Below, piece by piece: positions 56,678 through 64,000 of a DNA stretch of 64,000 nucleotides. A program made the position numbers and the translations under genes. The notes below the pieces were generated by a model. That model saw nothing but the letters and a program-made list of their open reading frames with translations. It was not told the DNA's origin and searched no databases. The stretch lies in NCBI RefSeq assembly GCF_001637225.1, contig NZ_LVJI01000015.1:62001-126000 (forward strand). The letters run 5' to 3'. Origin of the DNA: Paenibacillus antarcticus. GTDB lineage: Bacteria > Bacillota > Bacilli > Paenibacillales > Paenibacillaceae. Numbering within the stretch: position 1 is the first letter of the stretch; the number at the start of each line of letters is the position of its first letter.

Positions 56678-57646
56678 ATGAGCAATTCTCAATCAACTAT
56701 ACATGAAAAGGCTACTTTTGCAGGTGGATGTTTCTGGTGCATGGTAAGCCCGTTCGAGGAACTTCCAGGCATCATTAAAGTCGTCTCTGGATATACAGGT
56801 GGACACACAGAGAATCCTACATATGAAGAAGTATGTACGCATACAACTGGACATGTAGAAGCCGTTGAAATAACTTACAATCCTAGCGTTTTCCCATATG
56901 ACAAATTACTTGAATTGTTCTGGCAACAGATCGACCCTACTGATGCAGGTGGACAATTCCATGATAGAGGTAGCTCCTATGCAACTGCCATCTTCTATCA
57001 TACCGAGGAACAACGTATACAGGCTGAACAATCTAAATCGGCATTAGGACAGAGTCAACGTTTCGATAAACCGATAGTAACGCCAATCCTGCCTGCTAGT
57101 CCTTTCTATGAGGCGGAAGGTTATCACCAAGGTTACCACAAGAAGAATCCAGGTCATTATAAACGTTATCGCAAAGGTTCAGGACGTGAAGATTACCTCG
57201 AAAGCGTGTGGTCAACACCCGTGAATAAAGATGAGCTTAAACAGCGTTTAACTCCTATCCAATATCAAGTTACACAACAAAACGGTACAGAACCTGCGTT
57301 CAGCAATGAGTTCTGGGACCATCATGGAGAAGGAATTTACGTCGACATTGTCTCTGGTGAAGCTCTGTTCAGCTCACTTGATAAGTTCGATTCGGGTTGC
57401 GGTTGGCCAAGTTTCACACGCCCTCTTCGTGAGTATACGGTTCGAGAATTGGTCGATTCCAGCCACTTTATGGTTCGTACAGAGGTTCGTAGTAAAGAGG
57501 GAGATTCTCACCTAGGACATGTATTCAATGATGGACCAGGACCGAACGGTCTTCGTTATTGTATTAACTCTGCAGCGCTTCGCTTTATCCCCATCGAGGA
57601 GCTAGAAGAAGAAGGATATCCTGAGTATCGTTCGTTGTTTAAATAA
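56678..57646 (+). CDS. msrAB: Fused peptide methionine sulfoxide reductase MsrA-MsrB
   Basis: The 322-residue protein has MsrA first (about 10-165; catalytic Cys in [10 protein letters not shown]) and MsrB second (about 185-320; [13 protein letters not shown], and the catalytic Cys in [13 protein letters not shown]). Together they repair both diastereomers of oxidised methionine. The four Cys of the zinc-binding MsrB type are absent. No signal peptide is present, so it acts in the cytoplasm. GGAG precedes the ATG; the gene ends at a strong terminator. Confidence 0.96.
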   Translation: MSNSQSTIHEKATFAGGCFWCMVSPFEELPGIIKVVSGYTGGHTENPTYEEVCTHTTGHVEAVEITYNPSVFPYDKLLELFWQQIDPTDAGGQFHDRGSSYATAIFYHTEEQRIQAEQSKSALGQSQRFDKPIVTPILPASPFYEAEGYHQGYHKKNPGHYKRYRKGSGREDYLESVWSTPVNKDELKQRLTPIQYQVTQQNGTEPAFSNEFWDHHGEGIYVDIVSGEALFSSLDKFDSGCGWPSFTRPLREYTVRELVDSSHFMVRTEVRSKEGDSHLGHVFNDGPGPNGLRYCINSAALRFIPIEELEEEGYPEYRSLFK

Positions 57647-57665
57647 TATGTCGTAAACATGCAAG

Positions 57666-57698
57666 AGGCAGCTTCTCATATCATAAGAGAAGCTGCCT
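57666..57698 (+). terminator. Terminator of msrAB
   Basis: AGGCAGCTTCTC and GAGAAGCTGCCT form a perfect 12-bp stem with a 9-nt loop, followed by TTTTTGAT. Confidence 0.93.
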
Positions 57699-57745
57699 TT
57701 TTGATATATTCAGAAAAGTATACAATGCCATTTATGAGAAATTCA

Positions 57746-58045
57746 TTACATGAGTAATACGATAACCAATAATTCAAATAAGACGAGTGGCAGAATCACA
57801 TTGTTATAATAAGGATTGTAAGCTCGTGACATTGAAGGAGCTGCTGGAACACTTAGGAATAACATGCCCCCTTCAACATTCATGAGTACTCCCTCATAGG
57901 TACAACCATTGATCGTTTGTACACGAATCTTTCGATGTACACATCCCTTGATCTGTTGATGAATATGTTCTCTAACTTGTCGGAATTGTTGCGTCATATT
58001 AGGATCGGCCTGAAAAAGAATATGCTGAGCCGGAGCATTCTCCAT
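57746..58045 (-). CDS. Small protein with Sm-like segment and C-terminal membrane anchor
   Basis: This 99-residue protein is read from the ATG at 58045 behind GGAGG. Residues about 35-62 (VHRKIRVQTINGCTYEGVLM, then GGMLFLSV) look like the first strands of an Sm/Hfq-like barrel, and the last 20 residues (NNVILPLVLFELLVIVLLM) are a hydrophobic anchor at the very C-terminus. Function unknown; similar small proteins occur in Bacillota genomes. The Sm-like reading is an impression, not a firm family call. Confidence 0.62.
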   Translation of the reverse strand: MENAPAQHILFQADPNMTQQFRQVREHIHQQIKGCVHRKIRVQTINGCTYEGVLMNVEGGMLFLSVPAAPSMSRAYNPYYNNVILPLVLFELLVIVLLM

Positions 58046-58122
58046 CGTTCTTACCTCCATTTATTGAGCATTCATATAGCACAGCATATGCACATGCCCA
58101 TTCATCCGTTCTTAGACAGCAA

Positions 58123-58155
58123 AAACCACTAAGTTTCAACAACTTAGTGGTTTTC
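58123..58155 (-). terminator. Terminator of the YitT-type gene
   Basis: AAACCACTAAGTT and AACTTAGTGGTTT form a perfect stem of 13-14 bp with a 5-nt loop, followed on the minus strand by TTTTTGC. Confidence 0.9.
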
Positions 58156-58222
58156 ATGGATTGGACACGACCGCCCTTGGAATACTTATATTATGAAAAA
58201 GGCCTTCCATCGTACCACATCA

Positions 58223-58918
58223 TTAATGTGCACTTTGCATAACCTGTACAGTCTTCGACTTAACGGGTTGAGGTGAAATCCCTTTAGGTAATACGGGGTT
58301 CGTTGCAGTCTTCTTAGCACCATAACTGACAGTCAACGTAATCATTTGCCCAGCAATACTAACAGCCAGAATCGTATACAACGTCTCTCTTAACGGCATA
58401 TAGAATAGGCAAAGCAATAGAACAATACCATCAAACAGGAAGAACACTGTACCAAGCTTTATCCCAGTCCAACGACTGACAAGAAGCGACAGTATGTCAT
58501 CCCCACCACTTGCACCACCAACGCGTAGTACAATACCAGTAGCAAATCCCGTCAGTATTCCTGACAAGAGTGCGGCGATGAATAAATTATGCTGTAGATC
58601 GATAACGATAACAGAATAGCGCTCTAATAACGCATAAAAAATCGAAAAGGATGTTGTTGCGATCATCGTACTCACAAGGAACTTACGTCCCTTTAGAAAC
58701 AGCGCAATCGCCATTACAGGAATATCCAATGCCAGTATGCTCAATGCTGGCGGCAAACCTAGTACGTACTTCCCTAGTAGGGCAAGGCCGACAAATCCAC
58801 CTTCTGTTAAATGATTCTGAAAATTAATGTGATAATACGTAAAAGCTAATAAAAATGTTCCAAATAATAGTACAGCGATATGTTGTAACGTAGAAATCAG
58901 TTGTTCTCTTTTCCTCAT
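58223..58918 (-). CDS. YitT-family membrane protein
   Basis: The 231-residue protein has five or six hydrophobic segments and the YitT signatures HLTEGGFVGLALLGKYVLGL and GIVLRVGGASGGDDILSLLV. The usual C-terminal DUF2179 domain is missing; the protein instead ends in a short soluble tail, as in a subset of the family. Function unknown. AGAGGG precedes the ATG. A long leader with several pairing elements precedes it. Confidence 0.85.
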   Translation of the reverse strand: MRKREQLISTLQHIAVLLFGTFLLAFTYYHINFQNHLTEGGFVGLALLGKYVLGLPPALSILALDIPVMAIALFLKGRKFLVSTMIATTSFSIFYALLERYSVIVIDLQHNLFIAALLSGILTGFATGIVLRVGGASGGDDILSLLVSRWTGIKLGTVFFLFDGIVLLLCLFYMPLRETLYTILAVSIAGQMITLTVSYGAKKTATNPVLPKGISPQPVKSKTVQVMQSAH

Positions 58919-58939
58919 ACAAGTTCCCTCTTTATCGTA

Positions 58940-59165
58940 GTTTGTTTGTCATTAATGAGACAACCTTCTACGTGGAGAAAACTTATATGACACGGTCCTT
59001 CGCATACTTAGTTTCCTTCTTTCGCAGAGGTTGTCATGAATTATCCGACGGTTCTCTACGAGAGACGCTAAGTGTATGAGTGATCATAACGTTTCCAGAT
59101 CGTCCTTTGGGGAATGTTCCTTCGGGGACACATGGTATCCTGATCCTTTCTCTTTAGGGATGTGT
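58940..59165 (-). other. Long structured leader of the YitT-type gene
   Basis: The 512-bp gap before the gene holds several complementary segments: GACAACCT (58959-58966) with AGGTTGTC (59028-59035), CATACTTAG (59003-59011) with CTAAG..TATG (59068-59078), and a local TCTCT/AGAGA hairpin at 59053-59065. The first two pairings interleave, so they exclude each other or form a pseudoknot. Near the distal end CCCC-AAGGA motifs are repeated. I could not match it to a known riboswitch class. Its RNA nature is inferred only from pairing. Confidence 0.4.
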
Positions 59166-59344
59166 TCTATTTTTATTATATCACCATCCAGAGCGTTTCT
59201 GAACCTCTAATTTCAAAACCAAGATATCCCTTCGTTTAACAGAGCACTTTGTATCCAATCTCTTCCCCTTGTGCAGGATAATAAAGTAGATCGTGAGTAA
59301 TATCATTGCAATATTCATTTCGTTCACATTTTATCAACTTTTAT

Positions 59345-59407
59345 TGTGACGAAAAACACACTCTAGCTTTCATGTCTCTTATATGCTTTATGAGAAGCAA
59401 ATATAAT
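59345..59407 (+). promoter_or_regulatory. hmp promoter with Fnr-like box
   Basis: TATAAT at 59402-59407 is the likely -10. TGTGACGAAAAACACA (59345-59360) is one mismatch from TGTGA-N6-TCACA and lies near -61.5 relative to the inferred start point, a common activator position. An NsrR-type site was not recognised. Confidence 0.5.
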
Positions 59408-59435
59408 ATTAGAATGTAAGAAAGAGGTCATGTAT

Positions 59436-60641
59436 ATGTTAAACCAACATACTATTGAGATTATTAAATCAACCGTCCCTGTATTGCAAGTTCATGGGCA
59501 GACTATCACCACCGCTTTCTACAAAATGTTGTTTGAGAACCATCCGGAACTTTTGAATATATTCAATCATGCTAACCAGCGTGAAGGTAAACAACAAGCC
59601 GCTCTTGCTAATGCTGTGCTTGCTGCGGCTGCAAATATTGATAAATTAGAGAACATTCTACCTGTAGTTAAACAGATCTCCGAGAAACACCGTGCACTCG
59701 GCGTATTACCTGAACATTATCCAATTGTTGGCGAAACACTATTAGCTGCTATTTCTCAGGTACTTGGCGATGCTGCCACTCCTGAAATAATAGATGCTTG
59801 GGCTCAAGCCTATGGCGTCATCGCTGATGCTTTTATCGGTATTGAAACAGATATGTATCATAACGTAGCTGATGCGCCAGGCGGCTGGAGTGGATTCAGA
59901 AACTTTGTCGTAAGCCAGAAAATAAAAGAGAGTGAACTTATCACCTCCTTCTACCTTTCTCCTCAAGACGGAGGCGCAATATCCGCTTATTTGCCAGGAC
60001 AATATATTACCTTACGCGTTCAGCCAGAAGGTGAAGAATACACTCACATTCGTCACTACAGTTTATCTGCCGCAGCAGGACAACCCTATTATCGTATCAC
60101 TGTCAAGCGAGAAGACGGAGCCGCGAATAAACCAGCAGGCATTGTATCCACATACCTACATGAAGCCGTTGATGTTGGTACTGTAGTAGAAGTGAGCGCC
60201 CCAGCTGGAGACTTCACTCTAGATCAAAGTACAGACATTCCAGTAGTTCTTATCAGTGGGGGTGTTGGATTAACTCCAATGGTGAGCATGTTGGAGACAT
60301 TAGCTACAGAACAGCCCGGGCGTGAAGTAACGTATATTCATGCTGCCATCAACGGAAGACTACATGCAATGAAGGGATTAATTGAGGAACTAAGTCAATC
60401 TCTTCCTCATCTGACATCCTATGTGTGCTATGAATCTCCTGAGGCAGAGGACACTTCACATAAATCGGGTTACATTGATCTACCATGGCTTCAGGAAGTT
60501 GCAAATCCAAACTCTGATTTCTATTTCTGTGGTCCTACCCCTTTTATGAAGACTATATTTAAAGCACTACAGGAGTGGCCAATACCGCAGGAAAGAATCC
60601 ATTTTGAATTCTTCGGTCCAGCCGGTAGCTTAGAAGAATAA
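59436..60641 (+). CDS. hmp: Flavohaemoglobin (nitric oxide dioxygenase)
   Basis: The 401-residue protein is read from the ATG at 59436, spaced 8 nt from GAGG; the ATG at 59430 lies too close. It has a globin domain (about 1-138; proximal His in LPEHYPIVGETLL), an FAD domain (about 150-255; RHYSLSAA) and an NAD domain (GGVGLTPMVSMLE, YFCGPTPFM). It converts nitric oxide to nitrate with oxygen and NADH. It complements nirBDC and ric in handling nitrite-derived nitric oxide. A strong hairpin ends the gene. Confidence 0.96.
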   Translation: MLNQHTIEIIKSTVPVLQVHGQTITTAFYKMLFENHPELLNIFNHANQREGKQQAALANAVLAAAANIDKLENILPVVKQISEKHRALGVLPEHYPIVGETLLAAISQVLGDAATPEIIDAWAQAYGVIADAFIGIETDMYHNVADAPGGWSGFRNFVVSQKIKESELITSFYLSPQDGGAISAYLPGQYITLRVQPEGEEYTHIRHYSLSAAAGQPYYRITVKREDGAANKPAGIVSTYLHEAVDVGTVVEVSAPAGDFTLDQSTDIPVVLISGGVGLTPMVSMLETLATEQPGREVTYIHAAINGRLHAMKGLIEELSQSLPHLTSYVCYESPEAEDTSHKSGYIDLPWLQEVANPNSDFYFCGPTPFMKTIFKALQEWPIPQERIHFEFFGPAGSLEE

Positions 60642-60684
60642 TAAAGAGTTAACTACAATTTCAGAATAGAATGTATTCATAAAA

Positions 60685-60723
60685 GGTCTGTTCCACCAGG
60701 TGTATACTACCTGAGGAACAGAC
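60685..60723. terminator. Terminator between hmp and the short Crp/Fnr gene
   Basis: GGTCTGTTCC and GGAACAGACC form a perfect 10-bp stem enclosing a second AGGT/ACCT stem. It lies between convergent genes and has A/T tracts on both sides. Confidence 0.88.
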
Positions 60724-60741
60724 CCTTATTTGAGTAGTTCA

Positions 60742-61239
60742 TTATTTCAATCGCATCAAACGATTGATCGTCTCTCTTCGCACACCAATCAATTGACCGA
60801 TCTCTTCTTGTGTCAGCAGTTCTGTTACATCTACTCCATGCGAGTAATCGTGTAGCCATTCGCTTAATAATTCTAGACGCTCAGCAGGGGTACCGACGGT
60901 CAGATGATCTACTCGTTGCTGCATAAATCGTAATTTCTCCTGGAGTAAAAGTGCAATTTCCATTGGTTTTGTAGGATCTTCCACGAGTTGGCTATACCAT
61001 TCCTTTGCAGGTATCACTTCTACCTCACTTTGCATCAATGCAATAGCAGTACCATGTGCTTCCTTAGCCGTTATGAGCGAGTGATGTGGGACAGTCTCAC
61101 CCGAATACAAAATGTTGAATAGCACCATATTCCCGTTCTCGTGTAGGCGAGTCACCTTAAAAAGCCCTCGCTTAATGTGATATAGATATTCACCACTATC
61201 TCCTTGTCGGAACAAAATCTCACCTTTATGTACAATCAT
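60742..61239 (-). CDS. Short Crp/Fnr-family regulator
   Basis: This 165-residue protein is shorter than typical family members (about 220-240): the first strands of the cyclic-nucleotide-type barrel are missing and the protein ends just after the recognition helix (EEIGQLIGVRRETINRLMRLK). The barrel core (GEILFRQGDSGEYLYHIKRG) and dimer helix are present. It has no Cys cluster. It is convergent with hmp, which suggests, but does not show, a link to nitric oxide or redox signals. GGAGGG precedes the ATG, so the start appears real. Confidence 0.85.
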   Translation of the reverse strand: MIVHKGEILFRQGDSGEYLYHIKRGLFKVTRLHENGNMVLFNILYSGETVPHHSLITAKEAHGTAIALMQSEVEVIPAKEWYSQLVEDPTKPMEIALLLQEKLRFMQQRVDHLTVGTPAERLELLSEWLHDYSHGVDVTELLTQEEIGQLIGVRRETINRLMRLK

Positions 61240-61437
61240 CTGTACCCTCCATTATGTATAGACTTTTAATAAGCCGTTGTTATGCTCTGATTCTATTATA
61301 TCTGAAATGATGGATCTCTTCCAAAAAATCCTCAACAGACCAAACTATAACAACAAAAATGGAGTATCCACTTTTGCAATTCAAATGATGTTATTGGAAT
61401 TGTAGTAAGAATCAGTACCGTTTTTTTAGCTACATAG

Positions 61438-61482
61438 AACTAAGAAAGCATCTCCTCAGTATCTGGAGATGCTTTCTTAGTT
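61438..61482. terminator. Strong hairpin terminator of the monooxygenase gene
   Basis: A perfect 18-bp stem (61438-61455 with 61465-61482) with a 9-nt loop lies after the monooxygenase gene. The remaining gap to 61240 shows no further feature. Confidence 0.88.
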
Positions 61483-61522
61483 CTAATGAAGCTAACGGAA
61501 ATGGTCGAGTTTAGTTTATACT

Positions 61523-62842
61523 CTATAATCGGAGTCCATATTGATAGGACACTCCCATATGTTCACGTAAAGTAGTCCCTTCGTAATCTTTATGGAACAG
61601 GCCACGCTTTTGTAGAATCGGTATGACATAATCTACGAAATCGGAAACACCGTCAAAGCTGGCATCTGGCTGGATTGCAAAACCATCACAGGCTCCTGAA
61701 ACATACCATTCCTCCATAAAATCGGCTACCTGCTCAGGAGTTCCCGCAATTACTGGGTGATAATTAATAACTCCATGTGCCAAAACATCGCGAATGGTCA
61801 TACCTCGCATCACCAATTCTAATGCCCGTGGAGACCGAGGGTCCTGTGGGTTTGCCTTAGCATACTTCCGTAATTCTGGCGATAAAGGGCGATCTATATC
61901 GTCAAATGACAACGGCACACCGAGCATCGCCCCCAAATAACTCACTTTACCAGTCAAATCGGTATAGCCATCAAGCTGTTTTCGACGTTCGATTGCTTCA
62001 TCTTCAGTTGACGCAATCGAAGGGATAAAACCTGGTAACACTTTTACTTCATCAGGGTTACGCCCAAATTTTACTGCGCTCTGACGCACCATTTCTCGGT
62101 AAGCTTTAGCCGAGGGAATATCGTAAGGACTAGCATACACGCCGGAAGCGTAAAGACCTGCAAGCTCTAGTCCCTCCTGCCCCCCACCTGCTTGGAAAAT
62201 GACCGGCTGTCCCTGTTCAGATGGAGGAATCGGTAATGGACCATGAGAAGACAAGTATTTCCCACCTAAATTAATGGGTTTAATCTTATTCATATTAGCG
62301 TAAATACCCTTTTCCACGTCTAGTGTCATTGCGCCTTCTTCCCAACTGCCCCATAATGCTTGAACCAGCTGAATAAACTCGTGCGCCCTCTCGTATCTTT
62401 CCGTACGGCTCGCAACTTGACTACCAAAGTTTGCCGCAGCTGCTTGATTTGAAGTAGTTACTGCGTTCCATCCTGCACGGCCATGACTTATGACATCTAA
62501 TGCTTTAAACTGCCGGGCTACGTTATAAGGATCATTAAATGTAGTGGACAAGGTTGCCACGAGTCCAATTCGCTCTGTCTCTCTTGCGATTACTGTTAAT
62601 GCCAACATAGGATCCATGGGGCTTTGGGGTGGTCGATTAGTTAAGTCAACACCCAGTGCCGGTGTATCTGCCATAAATAACATTTGGATCTTTCCTCGTT
62701 CAGCAGTTTGTGCTAGTTTCACGTAGCTATCCATATTCGTATAAGCCGTCGGATCACCACCTGGCATTCTCCATGCACCCGAATCTATCCCAAACCCTGC
62801 ACCTAACTGCATGGCTATTTGCATGTTTGTTCTGTTTCTCAT
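61523..62842 (-). CDS. FMN-dependent monooxygenase (NtaA/SnaA/DszA family)
   Basis: The 439-residue protein is a luciferase-like TIM barrel of the NtaA/SnaA/SoxA family: AERGKIQMLFMADTPAL, ERIGLVATLSTTFNDPYNVA, SHGRAGWNAVTTSNQAAAANFG, QPVIFQAGGGQEGLELAGLY and GTPEQVADFMEEWYVSGACDGF. It uses reduced FMN from a partner reductase to oxidise a small substrate such as an aminopolycarboxylate or organosulfur compound. The substrate is not inferable. GGAG precedes the ATG at 62842. Confidence 0.92.
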   Translation of the reverse strand: MRNRTNMQIAMQLGAGFGIDSGAWRMPGGDPTAYTNMDSYVKLAQTAERGKIQMLFMADTPALGVDLTNRPPQSPMDPMLALTVIARETERIGLVATLSTTFNDPYNVARQFKALDVISHGRAGWNAVTTSNQAAAANFGSQVASRTERYERAHEFIQLVQALWGSWEEGAMTLDVEKGIYANMNKIKPINLGGKYLSSHGPLPIPPSEQGQPVIFQAGGGQEGLELAGLYASGVYASPYDIPSAKAYREMVRQSAVKFGRNPDEVKVLPGFIPSIASTEDEAIERRKQLDGYTDLTGKVSYLGAMLGVPLSFDDIDRPLSPELRKYAKANPQDPRSPRALELVMRGMTIRDVLAHGVINYHPVIAGTPEQVADFMEEWYVSGACDGFAIQPDASFDGVSDFVDYVIPILQKRGLFHKDYEGTTLREHMGVSYQYGLRL

Positions 62843-63153
62843 TAGCTATGTCTCCAATCTACTATTGTTTTAGAACCAACAGTATCTATTGAGCTATTTA
62901 ATTGTACGCAATCAAATTATGCGCTAACTATATCAAGTTCTCTAAGAAAAATCAAAGCCGATTTATTCCAATTCTAATGACGGTATATCCGATTCTGTAA
63001 TTCGTATGCATTTGCGAATCGGTGGAGACAGAGCTATCCTATCTATCCTTCAAACGATGGACATCTTCCAAAAAATACACTTGCATAACGAACGTCCGTT
63101 CGGTGTATAATAAAACAAGAATATATGTTCCCATTATAATGGTGGTGTGAAAT
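62843..63153. other. Divergent intergenic region before the LexA-type operon
   Basis: This 311-bp stretch separates the monooxygenase gene from the SOS-type operon. Besides the LexA box and promoter it contains a CCGATTC/GAATCGG inverted repeat (62989-62995 with 63016-63022) of unknown meaning. I see no further gene. Confidence 0.6.
63081..63111 (+). promoter_or_regulatory. LexA-boxed promoter of the Y-family polymerase operon
   Basis: CGAACGTCCGTTCG (63089-63102) is an exact match to the Bacillus LexA box CGAAC-N4-GTTCG. It lies between TTGCAT (63081-63086) and TATAAT (63106-63111), an ideal place for repression lifted by DNA damage. Confidence 0.92.
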
Positions 63154-63522
63154 ATGAGTATTAATCCAAGTATAGAAACAGCAGAGGATATTCAAATCAT
63201 TAAGGACTACACCCTGCTCCCTATATTGTTAGATATGTTAGCACGGGATATGGATCATTTAACGATCTACAAAGATAAAATCATATACCATTATGTTATT
63301 TGTCAGCTGAGAGATGTTGAACAATCCATATATCCCATATTACAAAGCCTCAGGAACAGAATGAAGCAACGACATATTACTATTTTGAATACAGAAATGA
63401 ATACACTCGGCATTGAGGTTGAATATAAAGTTCGTGGTTATATTCATCATTTCAATATGTTACGCGGTCTAATAAAGGCAGAATTATTCACTATGCTTAT
63501 GAGCTTACGTGGGGGCGATTAA
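63154..63522 (+). CDS. Unknown small protein encoded before Y-family polymerase
   Basis: I do not recognise a family for this 122-residue protein. It is soluble and seems mostly helical (IQIIKDYTLLPILLDMLARD). GGTGGTG precedes the ATG. Its stop lies 1 bp before the polymerase ATG, and a LexA box controls both, so it belongs to the SOS response. It is unlike the YolD-type proteins that often precede UvrX-type polymerases. Confidence 0.8.
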   Translation: MSINPSIETAEDIQIIKDYTLLPILLDMLARDMDHLTIYKDKIIYHYVICQLRDVEQSIYPILQSLRNRMKQRHITILNTEMNTLGIEVEYKVRGYIHHFNMLRGLIKAELFTMLMSLRGGD

Positions 63523-63523
63523 T

Positions 63524-64000
63524 ATGCGCGAGCAACGTGAACGGGTTATTTTTCTGGCGGATTGCCAAAGTTTCTACGCTAGTGTGGAGAAAGTAGAGCA
63601 TCCTCAATACAAGGATAGACCTGTTGCTGTAGCTGGTGATCCCGCGCGTCGCTCAGGTATTATTCTAGCCGCCTGTCCTATAGCCAAGAGTTATGGAGTC
63701 ACTACAGCAGAACGATTAGGTGAAGCACTGAACAAATGCCCTGATCTGGTCATCATGCGTCCCAGAATGCAACATTATATCGATGTTTCGCTTATGATCA
63801 CACAAATTTACAAGGAGTATACCGACCTCGTAGAGATATTTTCCATAGATGAGCAATTCCTTGATGTCTCCGGAAGTCTACGTATGTTCGGAGATCCTAC
63901 AACGATGGCCCAATCCATACAACAGAAAGTTCTTAAACAGACAGGCGTGAATGTACGGGTAGGTATTAGCTCCAATAAGATGCTTTCCAAGATCGCAACT
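63524..64000 (+). CDS. Y-family DNA polymerase (DinB/UvrX-like), N-terminal part
   Basis: The frame starts at an ATG at 63524 and runs off the window, giving 159 residues. The palm shows LADCQSFYASVEKVEHPQ with the first catalytic Asp, and EIFSIDEQFLDVSGS with the second Asp-Glu pair, plus YGVTTAERLGEALNKCPDLV. It is a translesion polymerase of the DinB/UvrX group. LexA control and coupling to the preceding small gene mark it as SOS-induced. The little-finger domain lies outside the window. Confidence 0.94.
   Translation, partial: MREQRERVIFLADCQSFYASVEKVEHPQYKDRPVAVAGDPARRSGIILAACPIAKSYGVTTAERLGEALNKCPDLVIMRPRMQHYIDVSLMITQIYKEYTDLVEIFSIDEQFLDVSGSLRMFGDPTTMAQSIQQKVLKQTGVNVRVGISSNKMLSKIAT

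Noticed and set aside
58940..59165. Known riboswitch (M-box, yybP-ykoY, ydaO, ykkC) before the YitT-type gene
   Set aside because: The conserved core sequences of these classes, as I know them, are absent.

Overview
The window reads as a chromosomal stretch of a low-to-mid GC, spore-forming, facultatively anaerobic Bacillota, most likely Paenibacillus or a close relative. The reasons are the yqhOPQR/aroQ/pepP synteny known from Bacillus, a spore photoproduct lyase, copper-amine-oxidase-N-domain surface proteins, a T-box in front of metG, a Bacillus-type Fnr with a C-terminal cysteine cluster, and a Bacillus-type LexA box. I recognised no tRNA, rRNA, CRISPR array, intact IS or phage gene.

Layout. 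0-6.4 kb: housekeeping block (pepP, aroQ, yqhR, divergent yqhQ/yqhP, yqhO patatin, a GHL10 surface hydrolase, mntR). 6.6-14.3 kb: splB, then a zinc block (znuA-znuC-znuB-ccdA; zur-yidD) in which the two operon heads share the same 12-bp Zur-box core, with T-box-controlled metG between them. 14.5-18.4 kb: a copper-amine-oxidase-N surface protein and a GH3 (NagZ-type) hexosaminidase. 18.5-25.6 kb: fermentation genes pflA, pflB, adhE and divergent fnr, with Fnr-type boxes at each promoter.

25.6-44.2 kb: an 18.5-kb glycan-scavenging island bounded by a perfect 55-bp direct repeat of the fnr terminator. It carries a GH33 sialidase, a YhcH-family protein, a YjhC/NanOx-like oxidoreductase, an ABC sugar transporter and an AraC regulator (together resembling a 2,7-anhydro-N-acetylneuraminate pathway), then a YesM/YesN-type two-component system, a second ABC sugar transporter, and a 1118-residue beta-helix/cohesin/dockerin protein. 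The right edge holds a chimeric pseudogene scar.

44.3-49.2 kb: the anaerobic theme resumes with nirB-nirD-nirC and the Fe-S repair gene ric, again with Fnr boxes. It looks as though fnr and nirC were once convergent neighbours and the island split them. 49.2-58.9 kb: mixed accessory genes (DUF4430-like lipoprotein, HxlR regulator, a sugar isomerase/Gfo-Idh cluster with an AraC regulator, TVP38-type membrane protein, msrAB, YitT-type membrane protein with a long structured leader). 59.4-64 kb: flavohaemoglobin hmp with an adjacent short Crp/Fnr regulator, an FMN-dependent monooxygenase, and a LexA-boxed operon of an unknown small gene plus a Y-family DNA polymerase that runs off the window.

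Several genes cooperate in oxygen-limited life: Fnr senses loss of oxygen; Pfl and AdhE ferment pyruvate; NirBDC takes up and reduces nitrite; Ric and Hmp handle the nitric oxide that follows.
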